Below, piece by piece: positions 12,610 to 14,178 of a DNA stretch of 14,178 bases. Made by a program: the position numbers and the translations under genes. The notes below the pieces were generated by a model. The model was not told where the DNA came from and searched no databases. It saw only the letters and a list, made by a program, of their open reading frames with translations. Source of the stretch: JAPLXD01 sp041662765. Its GTDB lineage: Bacteria > Patescibacteriota > Minisyncoccia > Moranbacterales > UBA11712. The first letter of the stretch is position 1, and the number at the start of each line of letters is the position of its first letter. The DNA lies in assembly GCA_041662765.1 (NCBI GenBank), contig JBAZRT010000020.1, positions 1-14,178 on the forward strand, written 5' to 3'.

Positions 12610-13245
12610 TTAGCGTGAATAAAATTCGATCACCATTTGAACATCTATGCCGCTTCCCAGATCGGATATGGTCGGCTTTCCTTTTATTTCCAAGGTTATG
12701 TCTTTGAGGTCGATATCAATCCAATTCGGCTGGCCTGTTCCTTTTTTTTCTTTTATGATCGGCAAAATCTGCTTGAAATATTCATTGCTTTGCTTGTTTT
12801 CCCGGATATTTATTTTGTCACCTATTTTCAATTCAAAAGAAGGGATGTTTACATTTTTTTGATTTATTGCGAAAGAACCATGTCTGGCCAATTGGCGGGC
12901 TTGGCGCCGGCTGGAAGCAAGACCTGAGCGGTATATCACGTTATCAAGCCTCATTTCGAGCTTCTGCATAAGAAGATCGCCAACAGTACCTTGCTTGTTT
13001 TGCACTTCCTGAAAATATTTTCTTAGCTGCCTCTCCATAACGGCATAAATTCTTTTTATGCGCTGTTTCATTGCAAGCTGTTGGCCATATTCGCTCTTGG
13101 CTCTTCGTCCTTTGGGCGTGTGCATTCCCGGAGGCGTCGGCTTTCGGATCATCGCGCATTTGGGCGTACCGCAACGATCGCCCTTCAAGAAGAGTTTTTC
13201 ACTGGCACGGCGGCACAATTTGCATTTGGCGGATATCTTGGTCAT
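12610..13245 (-). CDS. rpsD: 30S ribosomal protein S4, zinc-binding type
   Basis: 211 residues from ATG 13245, 4 nt after the rpsK stop; the frame is open to 13284 but that would lie inside rpsK. S4 starts 30S assembly on 16S rRNA. Four cysteines, Cys8-x2-Cys11 and Cys25-x4-Cys30, match the zinc site of Thermus S4. The conserved block RKPTPPGMHTPKGRRAKSEYG-like follows, then the S4 RNA-binding domain (about 98-165: MRLDNVIYRSGLASSRRQARQLARHG). The C-terminus reads VQMVIEFYSR. In E. coli S4 represses this operon; no comparable leader can be judged here because the operon start is outside the window. Confidence 0.97.
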   Translation of the reverse strand: MTKISAKCKLCRRASEKLFLKGDRCGTPKCAMIRKPTPPGMHTPKGRRAKSEYGQQLAMKQRIKRIYAVMERQLRKYFQEVQNKQGTVGDLLMQKLEMRLDNVIYRSGLASSRRQARQLARHGSFAINQKNVNIPSFELKIGDKINIRENKQSNEYFKQILPIIKEKKGTGQPNWIDIDLKDITLEIKGKPTISDLGSGIDVQMVIEFYSR

Positions 13246-13249
13246 ATAT

Positions 13250-13774
13250 TTATACTCTTCGCGGTTTTTTCGGTCGGCATCCATTGTGTGGAACCGGCGT
13301 AATATCCTTGATTATCTGTATATCAAAATCATTGTTTACTAATGCGCGTATCGACGCTTCGCGGCCGCTTCCGACTCCTTTGACGAAAACATCGATCTCT
13401 CTCAAGCCATATTTGGACACTTTTTCCGAAGCGGCATTCACAATTTGAGTCGCGGCATACGGGGTGGCTTTTTTTGCCCCCTTGAAGCCCAAAGATCCGG
13501 CGCTTGACCATGAAAGGACCTTTCCGCTCATATCGGAAAAGGTAACCAGGGTGTTGTTGTATGTGCACTGGATATGCGCTTGCCCTTTGAGAATTTGCCG
13601 GCGGATCTTTTTCTTTTTCTTCTTCGCAGCAACCGCTTCCTCGGCCGTCGATTCAGCTTTTGCTTCAGTCGCAGATTCGCTTTTTTCCTCTTTTTTTTCA
13701 ATATCAACAACTTCTGATTTTGCGTCAGTCTCTTGAGCTTTTATGCCCTCTTTTTCAATATTTTCCTTTGTCAT
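13250..13774 (-). CDS. rpsK: 30S ribosomal protein S11 with a long acidic/lysine N-terminal extension
   Basis: 174 residues against about 130 for normal S11. The core begins near residue 57 (KIRRQILKGQAHIQCTYNN) and continues TLVTFSDMSGKVLSWSSAG, KKATPYAATQ, VFVKGVGSGREASIRAL and ITPVPHNGCRPKKPRRV, all diagnostic. S11 forms part of the 30S platform. Residues 1-50 are Glu/Ala/Ser-rich, then six lysines; this extra segment is low in complexity and probably disordered. The only in-frame ATG before the core is at 13774, 19 nt after the rpsM stop, so the extension looks real. No Shine-Dalgarno is visible. Confidence 0.96.
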   Translation of the reverse strand: MTKENIEKEGIKAQETDAKSEVVDIEKKEEKSESATEAKAESTAEEAVAAKKKKKKIRRQILKGQAHIQCTYNNTLVTFSDMSGKVLSWSSAGSLGFKGAKKATPYAATQIVNAASEKVSKYGLREIDVFVKGVGSGREASIRALVNNDFDIQIIKDITPVPHNGCRPKKPRRV

Positions 13775-13793
13775 ACAAAATACTAAATGCTGA

Positions 13794-14178
13794 CTATGTT
13801 TTTTCTGCTGCTTTGCGTCTTCCGCTTCCGGCCGTTTTTCTCACATTTCCACGGACAGTTCGCGTGTTGGTCCTGGTTCTTTGGCCGCGGACAGTGAGGC
13901 CTCTCGTATGGCGAATGCCTCTATAACAGCCGATATCCTTCAAACGACGGATATTCATTTGTTTTTGGTGCTTGAGTTCTCCTTCAATCGTAAAATTCTT
14001 TTCGATATAATCCTTGAGCTTGTTGACGTCCGCTTCGGCAAGATCCTTGGTTCGGATATCCGCGCTCAATTTCAAAGCCTCCAGCACTTCTTTGCTTCTT
14101 GAAAGCCCTATTCCATATATATAGGTGAGAGCGATTACTATTCTTTTGTCATCGGGTATATTTACCCCGGCAATTCTG
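13794..14178 (-). CDS. rpsM: 30S ribosomal protein S13 (start codon just outside window)
   Basis: 127 complete codons are present from 14177 down to the TAG at 13794. The first readable residues RIAGVNIPDDKRIVIALTY match S13 residues from about 3 on, so only the first two or so codons are missing. It continues IYGIGLSRSKEVLE, and ends GCYRGIRHTRGLTVRGQRTRTNTRTVRG, the basic tail that reaches A- and P-site tRNAs in the 30S head. Normal length for the family (118-126). First visible gene of the operon; rpmJ and infA are expected beyond the right edge. Confidence 0.96.
   Translation of the reverse strand, partial: RIAGVNIPDDKRIVIALTYIYGIGLSRSKEVLEALKLSADIRTKDLAEADVNKLKDYIEKNFTIEGELKHQKQMNIRRLKDIGCYRGIRHTRGLTVRGQRTRTNTRTVRGNVRKTAGSGRRKAAEKT

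Noticed and set aside
1..14178. CRISPR arrays, insertion sequences, toxin-antitoxin or defence genes
   Set aside because: No regularly spaced repeats, transposase or restriction motifs were found on reading both strands; gene content is almost all housekeeping.

Overview
The window looks like a chromosomal segment of a Candidate Phyla Radiation (Patescibacteria) bacterium, probably of the Parcubacteria type, though the lineage cannot be fixed by reading alone. The support is indirect: a short EF-Ts of 198 residues, a membrane-anchored Clp ATPase, a PEGA/beta-propeller membrane protein, a LysM-like C-terminal domain of a kind I associate with these genomes, ribosomal proteins with low-complexity tails, and few Shine-Dalgarno sites. 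The genetic code is standard: RF1 is encoded, and TAA, TAG and one TGA (rplQ) all act as stops.

Left part, minus strand. A Clp-family ATPase runs off the left edge (1-1628). Its first AAA domain looks catalytically dead. Positions 1629-2110 have no protein gene but hold two terminators, a stray duplicate of the tRNA-Tyr 3' end with two perfect hairpins beside it, tRNA-Tyr(GTA), tRNA-Thr(TGT) and a consensus promoter for the tRNAs. Upstream of these lies the operon rpsB - tsf - PSP1/RicT-like gene - TPR membrane gene (5085 down to 2111). It is driven by a strong promoter and has a foldable 5' leader.

Centre, plus strand. rpmE (L31), prfA (RF1) and prmC (RF1/RF2 glutamine methyltransferase) run rightwards from 5261 to 7669. 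The rpmE promoter shares its -35 region with the opposing rpsB promoter, so the two translation-related units are back to back. prfA and prmC form the usual pair of a release factor and its modifying enzyme.

The 294-bp gap 7670-7963 is not empty. On the minus strand it holds an apparent 25-codon gene for a peptide with 16 lysines, preceded by the best Shine-Dalgarno site in the window, a TATAAT promoter and a perfect DnaA box. I consider this the most novel item.

Right part, minus strand. The end of a ribosomal protein/RNA polymerase operon reads rpsM (5' end cut by the window) - rpsK - rpsD - rpoA - rplQ - rplM - rpsI, with tight spacing. Two envelope-type genes follow, each with its own promoter: a single-pass protein with a LysM-like end, and a PEGA/beta-propeller protein. 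Overall the window is a translation and transcription housekeeping region with cell-surface genes between the blocks. I saw no CRISPR array, insertion sequence, prophage or defence system.
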